Assembly: GCA_020849625.1 (NCBI GenBank)
Contig: JADLFV010000146.1
Span: 1 to 64,000 of the forward strand
Direction: 5' to 3'
DNA: 64,000 nt
DNA from: Phycisphaeraceae bacterium
Lineage (GTDB): Bacteria > Planctomycetota > Phycisphaerae > Phycisphaerales > Phycisphaeraceae
Shown: positions 8,747 through 17,442 of the stretch, piece after piece
Layout: the number at the start of each line of letters is the position of its first letter
Numbering within the stretch: the first letter of the stretch is position 1
Made by a program: the position numbers and the translations under genes
The notes under the pieces: generated by a model
Told to the model about the DNA's origin: nothing
Seen by the model: the letters and a program-made list of their open reading frames with translations, nothing else
The model's database searches: none

Positions 8747-8795
8747 TACGCACAGCCCCCCATGTTGGGTGTCCCAATCGGTGATCGCGCTACAA

Positions 8796-8814
8796 AACGC
8801 CGCGATTTATCGCG
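8796..8814 (-). terminator. Candidate terminator between convergent genes
   Basis: CGCGA-TTTA-TCGCG (8801-8814) is a perfect 5-bp stem. On the minus strand it is followed by GCGTTTTG, a short T run, so it could end the minus-strand glycan operon. The plus-strand side has no T run. Confidence 0.45.
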
Positions 8815-8826
8815 CCGGCGAGACAG

Positions 8827-9864
8827 TTACCGACCCGCATCCTCCACCGCCACGCGGGCAAAGTATATGCTCGTGTGCCCGATGCCTTCGTGGCTGGAGT
8901 AGTAACTGACGTAGAGCGTGCCATCGATCAACACCATGCCGGGATAGCTGCAGTCGCCGCCGCTGGGAAATTGCAGGGCTTCATCGATTTGTGCCGTCTG
9001 CGGATCAATCCACAGCAGCGAGGTCTTCCAGGTTTTGTCCGGCAGATATCGTCGGCCGCCCCCGAGCAGTTTGCACGTGGGCAGCACGATCAGTTTCGGT
9101 CCGCCCACCGCTTCACTGGCCTTCGTCCACGTCCAGTGATCGTAGGGCGGCTGCGCGGTTCCCAGAAACGCAGGCCCGAACACGCGCATCAGGCAGTAGG
9201 CCGTGTCGCCTTTGAATGCGATGCTGCTCTCATTGGGTTTGGGCATGCCATCGAGCGAATCGACCAGCGTGCTGTAGTTGATGCCGTCGGTCGTCTGGTA
9301 CAGGCGCGCGACATAGCCTGCCGCGGCGTTGTAGCCGACGGTGTAACCCACATCGTTGTGCCAGTTCATGCCCCACAACCAGTAATCGGGATCGCCCACG
9401 TCGTGCGGGCCGTCCCAGTTTTTCAGGTCGCTGGTAAAAAATGCCAGCGATTGGTGCGAGCCGACCTGTTTGTTGAACAACTGGATGGCGGTCAACAGCA
9501 TCAGTCTTCCGTCGGGCATGATCGACAGCTTGGCGTCGCGGATGTCGCCGCGCTCATCGGATAGCGCGCCTTCATCCTGCCACGTGTCGCCGTTGTCGCT
9601 GGAACTGATGATGCGGATGCACGAATCCTCGACGCCGCCCTTGTGTGCTGGCGCTTCGCGGAAGGCGCAGACAAGGCGGTCCCGGTAGCGCACCAGGTCA
9701 GTAAAAGCGTTGTGCGGCGCCTTGTCCCAGATTTTCTTGACACTGACCAGGCGCAGCGTCGGGCGTGCGGGTTCCGCTGCACAGGCGGCGGTTGAAAGCA
9801 GAATTAATATCAGCGCGGCAAACAGTGCGGGGCGCTGAAATACTGCGTGTGTGGTTGCGTGCAT
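8827..9864 (-). CDS. Exported sialidase/BNR-propeller-like protein
   Basis: 345-residue protein with a signal peptide (hydrophobic 11-28, ending STAACAAE; the Cys is only a weak lipobox). The mature part resembles the six-bladed sialidase superfamily: VRYRDRLVCAFREAP carries the family Arg, and one clear Asp-box SSDNGDTWQDEG lies at about 88-98. It is the last gene of the minus-strand run, 35 bp after the symporter. It could cleave or bind a glycan; catalytic Tyr and Glu residues cannot be assigned by eye, so exo-sialidase activity is not proven. Confidence 0.78.
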   Translation of the reverse strand: MHATTHAVFQRPALFAALILILLSTAACAAEPARPTLRLVSVKKIWDKAPHNAFTDLVRYRDRLVCAFREAPAHKGGVEDSCIRIISSSDNGDTWQDEGALSDERGDIRDAKLSIMPDGRLMLLTAIQLFNKQVGSHQSLAFFTSDLKNWDGPHDVGDPDYWLWGMNWHNDVGYTVGYNAAAGYVARLYQTTDGINYSTLVDSLDGMPKPNESSIAFKGDTAYCLMRVFGPAFLGTAQPPYDHWTWTKASEAVGGPKLIVLPTCKLLGGGRRYLPDKTWKTSLLWIDPQTAQIDEALQFPSGGDCSYPGMVLIDGTLYVSYYSSHEGIGHTSIYFARVAVEDAGR

Positions 9865-9899
9865 GAACGTATCGCCTTTCTGTCTAAAGGTGGCAGCAC

Positions 9900-11462
9900 T
9901 TACTGCGAGGTTGTTGTTGTTTCGCCTCGCGGAATCATCGGCGGCGCCTTGCCGATCGGCAGCATGCTGGCTGCCATGCCCAGCGCCACCTGGGCGATCA
10001 GACCCAACGGCATGGCCCAGAGGAACTCGATGGGCGGCTCGGATTCGCCGGTGATTTCCGACCAGTAGTTCAGCGGCACGATCACCGCCAGTCCGCCGGC
10101 AATGCCCACCAGTGTACCGAAGGCCGTCGCTCGCTTGACGAAGATCGCCATGAAAAACAGCCCGAACAGCGGCACCACCAGCAGGTTCACCACCTTGTAC
10201 GCCAGTTCCAGCAGGTTGCCGTGCACGTACCCGACGCCGATGCTAATGACCACCACCACGCAGCCAATGATGATCGAGAGAATCTTTTCGCGGCGAACCA
10301 TCTGCCGGGCATCGGGCTTCCTGCTGGTGAAGCGGCCGATCAGGTCGGTGGAGATCACCGAGCACAGCGCGTTGATTCCCGCGGACAGACTGCTCATCGC
10401 CGCCGCCAACAGTCCCGCGATGATCAGGCCGCTCAGTCCCGCCGGCAATCCCGAGACGATGAAGCTTGGAAACAACTGGTCCGAAGCCTCGCGCAATGTC
10501 TGGCCCTGCGGCAGCCTGCTCGGATCGGCGCTGAAGTAGGTGAATAGCGCCAATCCCAGACACGCCAACAGCATGTTGACCAGCATGTTGGCGATCAGTG
10601 ACACGCTCACCACGCTCCGCGCCGCTATCACGTCGCGCGTCGCCAGGTAGCGTTGGATCGCCACCTGGTCCGAACCGGTGGTGCAGACATACCACACCAG
10701 CGTGGCGGCAAAAGCGCCCAGGACGCTGCGCTTGCCCGTCGGATCGTACACCCAGTGCACGTCGCCCCAGTTCGGGTTCCAGGTGCGAGGCCACCACTCT
10801 CCGACGCCTCCCAACGCCCAGGTGATCATGATCAGCGACAAAGCCGCGCCCAGGAACAGCAACAGCGTCTGGATCACGTCCGTCACCACCACCGCCCGTA
10901 ATCCGCCCATTGACGTGTACGCAATCGTCACAAACGCCAGCACCGCGCAGACCCACGGCGTCGCCGACGGACTCATCCCCGCCAGCGGCACCAGCACCGT
11001 ATCCGACGTCGCATACACCACCACCGCCATCCACAGCAGTCGCAGCATGATGAAAAACGCCACGCCTACCAGACGCACCGTCGGGCCGAATCGCACTTCC
11101 AGCAATTCGTACCCGCTGGTGACTTTCAGCGGCATGAAAACCGGAATCAGCAACCAGCCAGCGATGTAGTAGATCAGTGGATAGGCCACCACCCCGGCCA
11201 GGATGATCGGCCCGAAGCGCACCATCTCGCCTGGAATCGACAGGTACGTGATCGTGCTGAACAGCGTGGCAAACAGCGACAAGCCCACCGCTGACGGCTT
11301 CATGCTGCGCCCGCCCAGCAGGTATTCCTCGCTGCTGTGCGTGCGGCGACTGTAGTACCAGCCCACCAGCAGCATCCCGATCCCGTAAGCCACGATCACC
11401 ACCCAGTCGAGCGGCTGAAGCAGCATGTCAGCAAGTGCAAGCGTCATTAAAAGCGTCATCAT
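9900..11462 (-). CDS. Sodium/solute symporter (SSS family)
   Basis: 520-residue inner-membrane transporter with about 13 hydrophobic segments. SSEEYLLGGRSM (about 43-54) is the SSS-family motif after the first helix, and the following FATLFSTITYLSIPGEM region is typical. It would import a released sugar or acid with Na+. Its ATG overlaps the stop of the upstream exported-hydrolase gene (ATGA), so substrate liberation and uptake appear coupled. SSS members transport sialic acid in some bacteria; the actual substrate here is not known. Confidence 0.92.
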   Translation of the reverse strand: MMTLLMTLALADMLLQPLDWVVIVAYGIGMLLVGWYYSRRTHSSEEYLLGGRSMKPSAVGLSLFATLFSTITYLSIPGEMVRFGPIILAGVVAYPLIYYIAGWLLIPVFMPLKVTSGYELLEVRFGPTVRLVGVAFFIMLRLLWMAVVVYATSDTVLVPLAGMSPSATPWVCAVLAFVTIAYTSMGGLRAVVVTDVIQTLLLFLGAALSLIMITWALGGVGEWWPRTWNPNWGDVHWVYDPTGKRSVLGAFAATLVWYVCTTGSDQVAIQRYLATRDVIAARSVVSVSLIANMLVNMLLACLGLALFTYFSADPSRLPQGQTLREASDQLFPSFIVSGLPAGLSGLIIAGLLAAAMSSLSAGINALCSVISTDLIGRFTSRKPDARQMVRREKILSIIIGCVVVVISIGVGYVHGNLLELAYKVVNLLVVPLFGLFFMAIFVKRATAFGTLVGIAGGLAVIVPLNYWSEITGESEPPIEFLWAMPLGLIAQVALGMAASMLPIGKAPPMIPRGETTTTSQ

Positions 11463-13150
11463 GGATTCCTGCTCGCCTTGGTGTCGGTTGACTCATCGTG
11501 CGCGGTCCACACCGCCAGTTGCACTTCCACCAATCGCAAAATGGCCCGCGTGTCCACGGCGCTGAACGTCAACGCCAACACATTCTCACCGGCACGCATC
11601 GGGCTGCTTTTATCCAGCGGCAGCACCAGGTAAGCGCTGACCAGCGGCGGATGCATGCGACTGGGCACCGCAGCGCGGCCGGTGACGGGGATCAGATCGG
11701 GGCCCAGTGGTCCATTGCGCAGTTCGCAGCCATTGACCGTCACGTTCATACTGATGGGCGTGTCGGTGCTGATGCCATGAAAACCCAGACGCAGAGCGGA
11801 TGTTTCACCTTTGTCGCTTTCAGCCGGATGAGCGACGTAGAGCGTCTGTGTCATGGGCTGACCGGCGTGCAGTTCGGCGGGAATCTGCTTGCGATTTTCG
11901 TAGGTGTCGGTGTGGTCGAGATAGTAGGCTGGGGTGATGGCATAGATTCGGTTGCTGCTTTCGGCGTTTAATGCGGCAGCGATCGCCTGGCATGAGGCGT
12001 TGCTCAGGGGCAGATTGAAGTTGTAGAACTCGATCATCGTCGCCCCCATGGCCCGGGCATTGTCGATGGCGCCGCGAATCTGTTCGGTGCTGGCATCACG
12101 ACCCACCGAGCCGGAAAAATCCGCAGCCGTCGCCGCTTCGAGCATGGGCCAGGCCAGTTGCGTGCGATCGAGCACCGACGCTCCGATCCGCACATCACGT
12201 CCCCGGGTCAGGGCGGTAAACTCATGCAGCGGCGTGTCGTGCGACAGCGTCATCGACGGCGAAGGCATCACCACGTCCACGATGCCTTGCTCGATCCAGC
12301 GCTCGACTTCATAACCCGCCCAGTGACAATTGGCCAGAGTCGTCGGCACGCGCACCAGCAGCGCGATGTACTTGCCGTGCTTTTGCCCAGCCTCATCGAG
12401 TGCACTGCGCAACTTAGCGAGCATTTCGGTCAGCAGGTGGCCATTCTCAGCAGCCTTGCCTGGGGGAAACAGATAAGGGTGGCGCGTGCCGTCGATCTGC
12501 AAGCCATCCATCACGTCGCCGTATCGCTGCACGATCTCGCGCAGGATACCCAGACGATACGCCCGCACGGTATGATGCTCGAAATTCAACAGGTTTTTGT
12601 AGCTGTCAATCTCCGGCAGTGGTGACACGCCCAGTGTGTCGCCGGGATGCTCCAGCCAGTAGCGCCCTGTCAGCGGGCTCTGCTGCGGATCAGCCGCAAA
12701 GTGCGCGTCGTTGATGCGATAGGAGGGCACAAACAGCAGGTCGTGCTCATGGGCCCAGTCGCCCGCCGCGCGCACGGCATCGAAGCCCGCTTCACTGGCG
12801 GCCCGTAGCGTCGGCAGCCATTGATCCCACGGCGGCGATTCCTCTTTCTCCGTCACCCGCCAGTCCCACCGACTGCCAACCTCAGTTGGATACAGCATCA
12901 CATCGCTGCCGGTGGCGACATTGAAGACCAGCGTGCGCACGGGCGTGTCCAGCAGCGTATCCAGATTCGCCCTCAGCTTGGCGGCTATGCGCGACGGATC
13001 GGGAGCGAGACTGCCACTGATGACGACATCGCCGTCCTCGTTGAGCATGACGCCGAAATCCGGGATGCGCGAGCTCTGACCGTGCACCGAAGCGCCTCCA
13101 ATCAGCACCAGCGCGGCAGACAGGCATGTTATTCGCGGTGCGTGTTTCAT
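11459..13150 (-). CDS. Exported protein, putative TIM-barrel glycoside hydrolase
   Basis: 563-residue exported protein of uncertain family. The signal peptide ends near ASVHGQ (about residue 26). Residues about 60-390 read like a TIM-barrel hydrolase: RAAGDWAHEHDLLFVPSYR, then YGDVMDGLQIDGTRH, then a segment with GYEVERWIEQGIVDVVMPS. The C-terminal 130 residues look like a beta-sandwich, possibly carbohydrate-binding. The start is taken at ATG 13150, 24 bp after the upstream gene, because the longer frame lacks a signal peptide and would overlap that gene. No catalytic pair can be assigned with confidence. Confidence 0.6.
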   Translation of the reverse strand: MKHAPRITCLSAALVLIGGASVHGQSSRIPDFGVMLNEDGDVVISGSLAPDPSRIAAKLRANLDTLLDTPVRTLVFNVATGSDVMLYPTEVGSRWDWRVTEKEESPPWDQWLPTLRAASEAGFDAVRAAGDWAHEHDLLFVPSYRINDAHFAADPQQSPLTGRYWLEHPGDTLGVSPLPEIDSYKNLLNFEHHTVRAYRLGILREIVQRYGDVMDGLQIDGTRHPYLFPPGKAAENGHLLTEMLAKLRSALDEAGQKHGKYIALLVRVPTTLANCHWAGYEVERWIEQGIVDVVMPSPSMTLSHDTPLHEFTALTRGRDVRIGASVLDRTQLAWPMLEAATAADFSGSVGRDASTEQIRGAIDNARAMGATMIEFYNFNLPLSNASCQAIAAALNAESSNRIYAITPAYYLDHTDTYENRKQIPAELHAGQPMTQTLYVAHPAESDKGETSALRLGFHGISTDTPISMNVTVNGCELRNGPLGPDLIPVTGRAAVPSRMHPPLVSAYLVLPLDKSSPMRAGENVLALTFSAVDTRAILRLVEVQLAVWTAHDESTDTKASRNP

Positions 13151-13173
13151 CTTTGCAGGCGCACGACAAGGCG

Positions 13174-13914
13174 TTACTTGCCGATCAATTCGTTCCAACT
13201 GCGAGCGATGCGCAGTTCGTCAATCTCGGCGCGGACATTCTTACCCGCCGCGATGCCGATGCGGTCGAGCACGCCATCCAGTGTGATTGGATCGCTGGTC
13301 AGTGTCCAGACCGTCGGCTCCTGCGGGTCAAAGCTCTGGCTCTCGTGCAACGAGCGAATGTGGACGATGCGTTTGCCGTCTGCATTCGGAGCATCGATGT
13401 GAATCAGCCACAGGTAAACGTGATTCATGGCTGTGACAGTTTTGGGCGTCAGGTTCAGTACGTCGCCGCCGGTGATCGTCAGCTTGCCGGAGGAACTGCA
13501 CCCGATGGCCAGCTTGAGCTTAAGACCATCCTGCAGCAGCAACGACACGCTCAGAGATTTGTCCGCATCACCGGCTGCTGTGCGGCGCAGGGCCATGCGG
13601 ATATACCAGGGCGAATCCTCAGCCAGCTTCAACTCCTCGCCTTCGCACAGGCCGCGATACACGGCCCCGCAGAAGTCAACCAGGCGCCCCCCGGCTGCCG
13701 GTGGCGTCGCGTCTTCGGGTAGCGGCAGACTTGTTTGCGGATCAATGGAGATCATGGCTGGCTGCGTCAATTCCGCGCTGTTGCACCACGGCCCGCTCCA
13801 GCCCGCGGCGGCATCGTCAAAACTCTCGTTACTGACCGCACCGGCCGATATCGCAAGCAACACATACGCCAACGCGGCCGCGGTCCACATTACGATTGTC
13901 TGATGGTTCATCAT
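13174..13914 (-). CDS. Exported LamG-like (jelly-roll) hypothetical protein
   Basis: 246-residue exported protein not recognised as a named family. The signal peptide covers residues 1 to about 26 (ALAYVLLAISAGAVS). The remainder has the alternating beta pattern of a concanavalin-like jelly roll, with paired phrases such as WYIRMALRR, HVYLWLIHID and DRIGIAAGKNVRAEIDELRI near the C-terminus, typical of strands ending such a sandwich. The ATG at 13914 is preceded by GGAG at the right distance. It lies between a propeller protein and a putative hydrolase, so glycan binding is plausible. Confidence 0.6.
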   Translation of the reverse strand: MMNHQTIVMWTAAALAYVLLAISAGAVSNESFDDAAAGWSGPWCNSAELTQPAMISIDPQTSLPLPEDATPPAAGGRLVDFCGAVYRGLCEGEELKLAEDSPWYIRMALRRTAAGDADKSLSVSLLLQDGLKLKLAIGCSSSGKLTITGGDVLNLTPKTVTAMNHVYLWLIHIDAPNADGKRIVHIRSLHESQSFDPQEPTVWTLTSDPITLDGVLDRIGIAAGKNVRAEIDELRIARSWNELIGK

Positions 13915-13950
13915 CGTGATACTCCGGCCCAAAGGTTTCCAAGCCTGGCG

Positions 13951-15534
13951 CTACGGCAGATCAAACTTCAATGCATAAACGTCAGCATCTATCAATTTCA
14001 TCCGCAGCCGCACGGCTTTTCCCCTCAAGTTATCCAGGTCGGACATGTCGTTCCAGTTCACTTGTCGCCCGATATCATCCCCGATGATTTCCGGGCAGTC
14101 GTCGAAGCTGTAACCGGGCAGTGCCTTGCCCGCCTCGTCGGTGATTTCCATCTGCACGCTGCCGGCCGCGGAGGTGGAGACGTTCAGCGTCAACACGCCG
14201 CCCGGGCACACAATGGGCTTGCTCAGCATTTCGCCCGCCTCACCACCCGCGTGCAGCGATGCCAGTCCGTCAAGGCGCATCACGTATCGGTCCAGGTGCG
14301 CGGTCGGCTGGGCGTATTCCTTCTGCACGTAGAGCGACATTTCGCTGTCGCTGGTCTGCACGATGTTGCGGGCGGGATAGTTGGTGCGCGAGACCCAGTT
14401 CATTAGACCAAGGCCGGGACGGATGAAGCTTTCCAGAAACGTGCGATCGAAGCGCGCGCCGCCGCGGCTGGTCAGGAGCACAATATCGGAGACATCCTTG
14501 AAATACTTTGGATTCACGTGCAGCCGCTCGGCGTCCGCCTCGCTGATCACCTGTCGCGCGGGCATGAAGCGGGCTGCGGTGGCGATGGAGATCTGCGGGG
14601 CACGGAAATAAACATTGGTCTGGTTGGTGTAGAGGTGATTGCTGGGCACGATGGAATCGGTGTCGCTGTAGGTCATCGGCTCCAGGGCTGACCAATGCAC
14701 GAAATCCTCAGAGGTAGCCCGGGCAATCGAGCGAACATATCGCCGGACCTTGGCGGTCGAGCCCTCCGGCAATGGCGGGATCACACCCACGCGGGCATAC
14801 GCAATGTATTTCTGTTCTGAGGGCGACCAGAGCGGCACGTTCATCGAATCAAAAGCGGAAGGATGCAGCACAATCTCGTTGGAATCCAGTTCCGCTTTGG
14901 GCTGCTGCGGATACACGATCACCGCATCTTCGACCAGCATTTTCCAGTGAATGCCGTCGGGCGAGACATAGGCGAACAGATCGCGGCCGGTGTTGCCGGT
15001 CAGGGCTTTGTAGCGCTGATCGGCAGGGATACCGGGCCTGTCATCGAGCATCGGCGCGAAGTTGTGCGTGACCATCGGGTCTTTGCTGTCGCTGTCAGCC
15101 GGCGCGATCGGGACGAGGATCACGTTGTTGTTGGTGGATCCGTTGATCTCATGCAGGCGGAGGCTGGGCCGGGTCCAGTGTATGCCATCGGTTGACTCGG
15201 CGTAACAGGTCACCTGCAAGGCATCGACATCGGGCATGCCGCGATAGTAGAGTTGATAGCGATCGCCGTTGTGAATGACGGTGAAGTACCCGCTGAAAAT
15301 ACCTTCCCACGGCTGCTCGAAGCGCAGGACTTCGCCGCGATTTTCAGGATGGTGCAGTCGCAGCGAGAGATTCTGCATCTGATCAATCAGATAGTGATCC
15401 ACGAATAGCTGGCGCTGATCGGCGATCTGCAGCGGGACATTCGCATCGGAGCTTTGCGCCCATGCAGCAAGCCCCAATAGTGCACAGGTGATCCATACGA
15501 CCAGGTGCCCGGTCCAGCGATACGCCATGCTCAT
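13951..15534 (-). CDS. Exported GH43/GH32-like beta-propeller protein (paralogue A)
   Basis: 527 residues, with a signal peptide (about 1-26, ending AWAQ). The body has blade-like repeats: RYQLYYRGMPD, CYAESTDGIHWTRPSL, FAYVSPDGIHW and IARATSEDFVHW, as in five-bladed GH43/GH32-type propellers common in Planctomycetota. It opens with QLFVDHYLID and ends with a small beta domain containing SFDDCPEIIGDDIGRQVNW. The protein at 17443-18912 shares this order throughout, so the two are paralogues. Strong AAGGAG before the ATG at 15534. Hydrolase activity is possible; catalytic acids were not identified. Confidence 0.7.
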   Translation of the reverse strand: MSMAYRWTGHLVVWITCALLGLAAWAQSSDANVPLQIADQRQLFVDHYLIDQMQNLSLRLHHPENRGEVLRFEQPWEGIFSGYFTVIHNGDRYQLYYRGMPDVDALQVTCYAESTDGIHWTRPSLRLHEINGSTNNNVILVPIAPADSDSKDPMVTHNFAPMLDDRPGIPADQRYKALTGNTGRDLFAYVSPDGIHWKMLVEDAVIVYPQQPKAELDSNEIVLHPSAFDSMNVPLWSPSEQKYIAYARVGVIPPLPEGSTAKVRRYVRSIARATSEDFVHWSALEPMTYSDTDSIVPSNHLYTNQTNVYFRAPQISIATAARFMPARQVISEADAERLHVNPKYFKDVSDIVLLTSRGGARFDRTFLESFIRPGLGLMNWVSRTNYPARNIVQTSDSEMSLYVQKEYAQPTAHLDRYVMRLDGLASLHAGGEAGEMLSKPIVCPGGVLTLNVSTSAAGSVQMEITDEAGKALPGYSFDDCPEIIGDDIGRQVNWNDMSDLDNLRGKAVRLRMKLIDADVYALKFDLP

Positions 15535-15581
15535 AATGACTCCTTACTTCCAGCAAAGCATCAACGACAACGCGACTGCAA

Positions 15582-17417
15582 TCAGCGCAACCGCCAGTGC
15601 GTGCCCATCAGGGAAGGAAACTCGCCGTCCTCCGCTTTCTCGACCTGGTAGTAAACAGTCCAGATCGAACTGTCGGGTAGTTGCACGCTGGCGGGATAAC
15701 CCAAGTCGCCTGCGCCTTGCGGGGCGGCATTGCTGAGGATGATCTCCTGATCGACCAGCCACGTGCGGCCGTTGTCTTTGCTGATGCAGGCTCGTTCACC
15801 CATCGGTGCGATGCGCCGGCCATAGGAGGCGACCAGCCAGCCATTGCTTGACTTCAACAGGTGCGGCGGGTAGCCCGGCATGCCGGTGCTCGTCGGCTCG
15901 CTCCATGTCTTGCCGCCGTCCTCGCTGACAGTCTGCCGCAACGCGGTGTCAGTGCCGTCGGCATAACGGGCAAGGGCGATGATGCGGCCATCATCGGTCT
16001 CGATGCACGCCGCCTCGCTCATGAAGGCGTATCGGCTTTTCCACGTTTGCGGGTTGTTGGGCACCTGGCTGATCTGTGTCCAGGTCTGGCCGTTGTCCGT
16101 TGACTCATACATGGCTCCGCCGCCGGGCAGCAGCAGCCGCCCATCCTTCAACAGTGTCGGGCCGTGTGGCGTCATCGCGGGCGCAGTGGCCGGTTCGCTC
16201 CATGTAACGCCGCCATCAGTCGAGCGTGTGCACCAGAAACCTCCCCACTTGTCGCGCACATCCTGCGTGATGTTCGCTTTGGCGTATTCGGCATACGGAT
16301 CATAGCGCGGCCCGGTGCGATCGGCGAAAGACAGCGAGGCGTGAAACGTCAGCAGCAGCGAACCATCCGGCAGAACCAGCAATCCCGTGCCACGATCATC
16401 GAGCGGCGTATCCATCGCCACCGCCGGCTGGCTCCAGGTCACGCCGCCATCCACGCTGCGCGTGATCATGATCTTGCCCCAGGGACAGACGTGCCAGTCA
16501 CGATCGCCGCTGAAGACCGCCAGCAATTCACCCTGCTCGGTGATCACGATGTCAGGCCAGCCGATGTAGCGATTGGGTTGCTTGGCGAGCACCCCTTCAC
16601 CGAGAATCTGTGCAGCATCCTGGAGCGTGGTCGCGCTGGGCCGGATCGGGTAAGACTCCGCAACCGGCGGGGCGGTGGGCGCTGTGGGCACGGCCGCGCT
16701 GTTTTCATCGATGTCGTCGTGCTCAGGGCCGGTGTAGGTGATGTTATCGATGTAGCCGAGCGTATTGCCCGCGCCGCCGCCGATCATCAAGCGGTTAATG
16801 ATCGAAGGCGCGGTGGGGCTGTTGATGGCCTGCGAGCCAGCGGGGTTGTCGCCGACCTTGAGCGTGAAGGTGGGATCACCCACGGTGTAGCTGAGCGTAT
16901 AGTGTTGCCAGGTGTCCATCGGATGTGAAAACCCGCTGTTGTTCCAGGCTTTGTTGCTGCGGCTCTGGACGGCGCCCTTGTTGTCGATCTGCAACCAGAT
17001 GGGCAGGCTGTTGCCGTTGAGCGATTCGTTGCCGGTGTCGCCGATCAGGCCGATTGAGACGTTTTGTCCACTGGATGAGACATAGATGTCCAGGTCCAGT
17101 GTAACGGACTGGCCTTTGAGGGCGGGGGCTTTGGGGTCGCCATAGTTTCGCTGTTTGCCGGCAATGTGCAGGATGTTTGCTCCTGCGGCTGGCGCTGTGG
17201 GATGTTCGCCCTCGGCCTTGACCACCAGCGACTCGGGTCGCACGGCTTTGTCAGTTGCATAGCTGCCGACCTGCGGCTGGTTGGGCACGCCGGGCACTTT
17301 GGTGGTCGCTTCAAACTGATCGGCGAAGAGCACCTCCGCCCGCGCTGTGCTGAAGCTGCTACCCCAGGCTATTGCGAGCAGGCACCCGGTCATCAGAAAA
17401 GTCGTGGAAAATCGCAT
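15582..17417 (-). CDS. Exported sialidase with N-terminal LamG-like domain
   Basis: 611-residue exported protein in two parts. After a signal peptide (1 to about 26), residues about 27-230 form a LamG-like domain (QVGSYATDK, WQHYTLSY, GYIDNITYTGP). Residues about 250-611 form a sialidase propeller with five Asp-boxes: SVDGGVTWSQ, STDGGVTWSE, STDNGQTWTQ, SEDGGKTWSE and SKDNGRTWLV. Predicted to release terminal sialic-acid-like residues outside the cytoplasm. The ATG at 17417 has a strong AAAAGGAG upstream and lies just after the preceding gene. The N-terminal domain also exists as a separate protein at 18984-19712. Confidence 0.85.
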   Translation of the reverse strand: MRFSTTFLMTGCLLAIAWGSSFSTARAEVLFADQFEATTKVPGVPNQPQVGSYATDKAVRPESLVVKAEGEHPTAPAAGANILHIAGKQRNYGDPKAPALKGQSVTLDLDIYVSSSGQNVSIGLIGDTGNESLNGNSLPIWLQIDNKGAVQSRSNKAWNNSGFSHPMDTWQHYTLSYTVGDPTFTLKVGDNPAGSQAINSPTAPSIINRLMIGGGAGNTLGYIDNITYTGPEHDDIDENSAAVPTAPTAPPVAESYPIRPSATTLQDAAQILGEGVLAKQPNRYIGWPDIVITEQGELLAVFSGDRDWHVCPWGKIMITRSVDGGVTWSQPAVAMDTPLDDRGTGLLVLPDGSLLLTFHASLSFADRTGPRYDPYAEYAKANITQDVRDKWGGFWCTRSTDGGVTWSEPATAPAMTPHGPTLLKDGRLLLPGGGAMYESTDNGQTWTQISQVPNNPQTWKSRYAFMSEAACIETDDGRIIALARYADGTDTALRQTVSEDGGKTWSEPTSTGMPGYPPHLLKSSNGWLVASYGRRIAPMGERACISKDNGRTWLVDQEIILSNAAPQGAGDLGYPASVQLPDSSIWTVYYQVEKAEDGEFPSLMGTHWRLR

Positions 17418-17442
17418 GGCATATCTCCTTTTGGCATGTGGG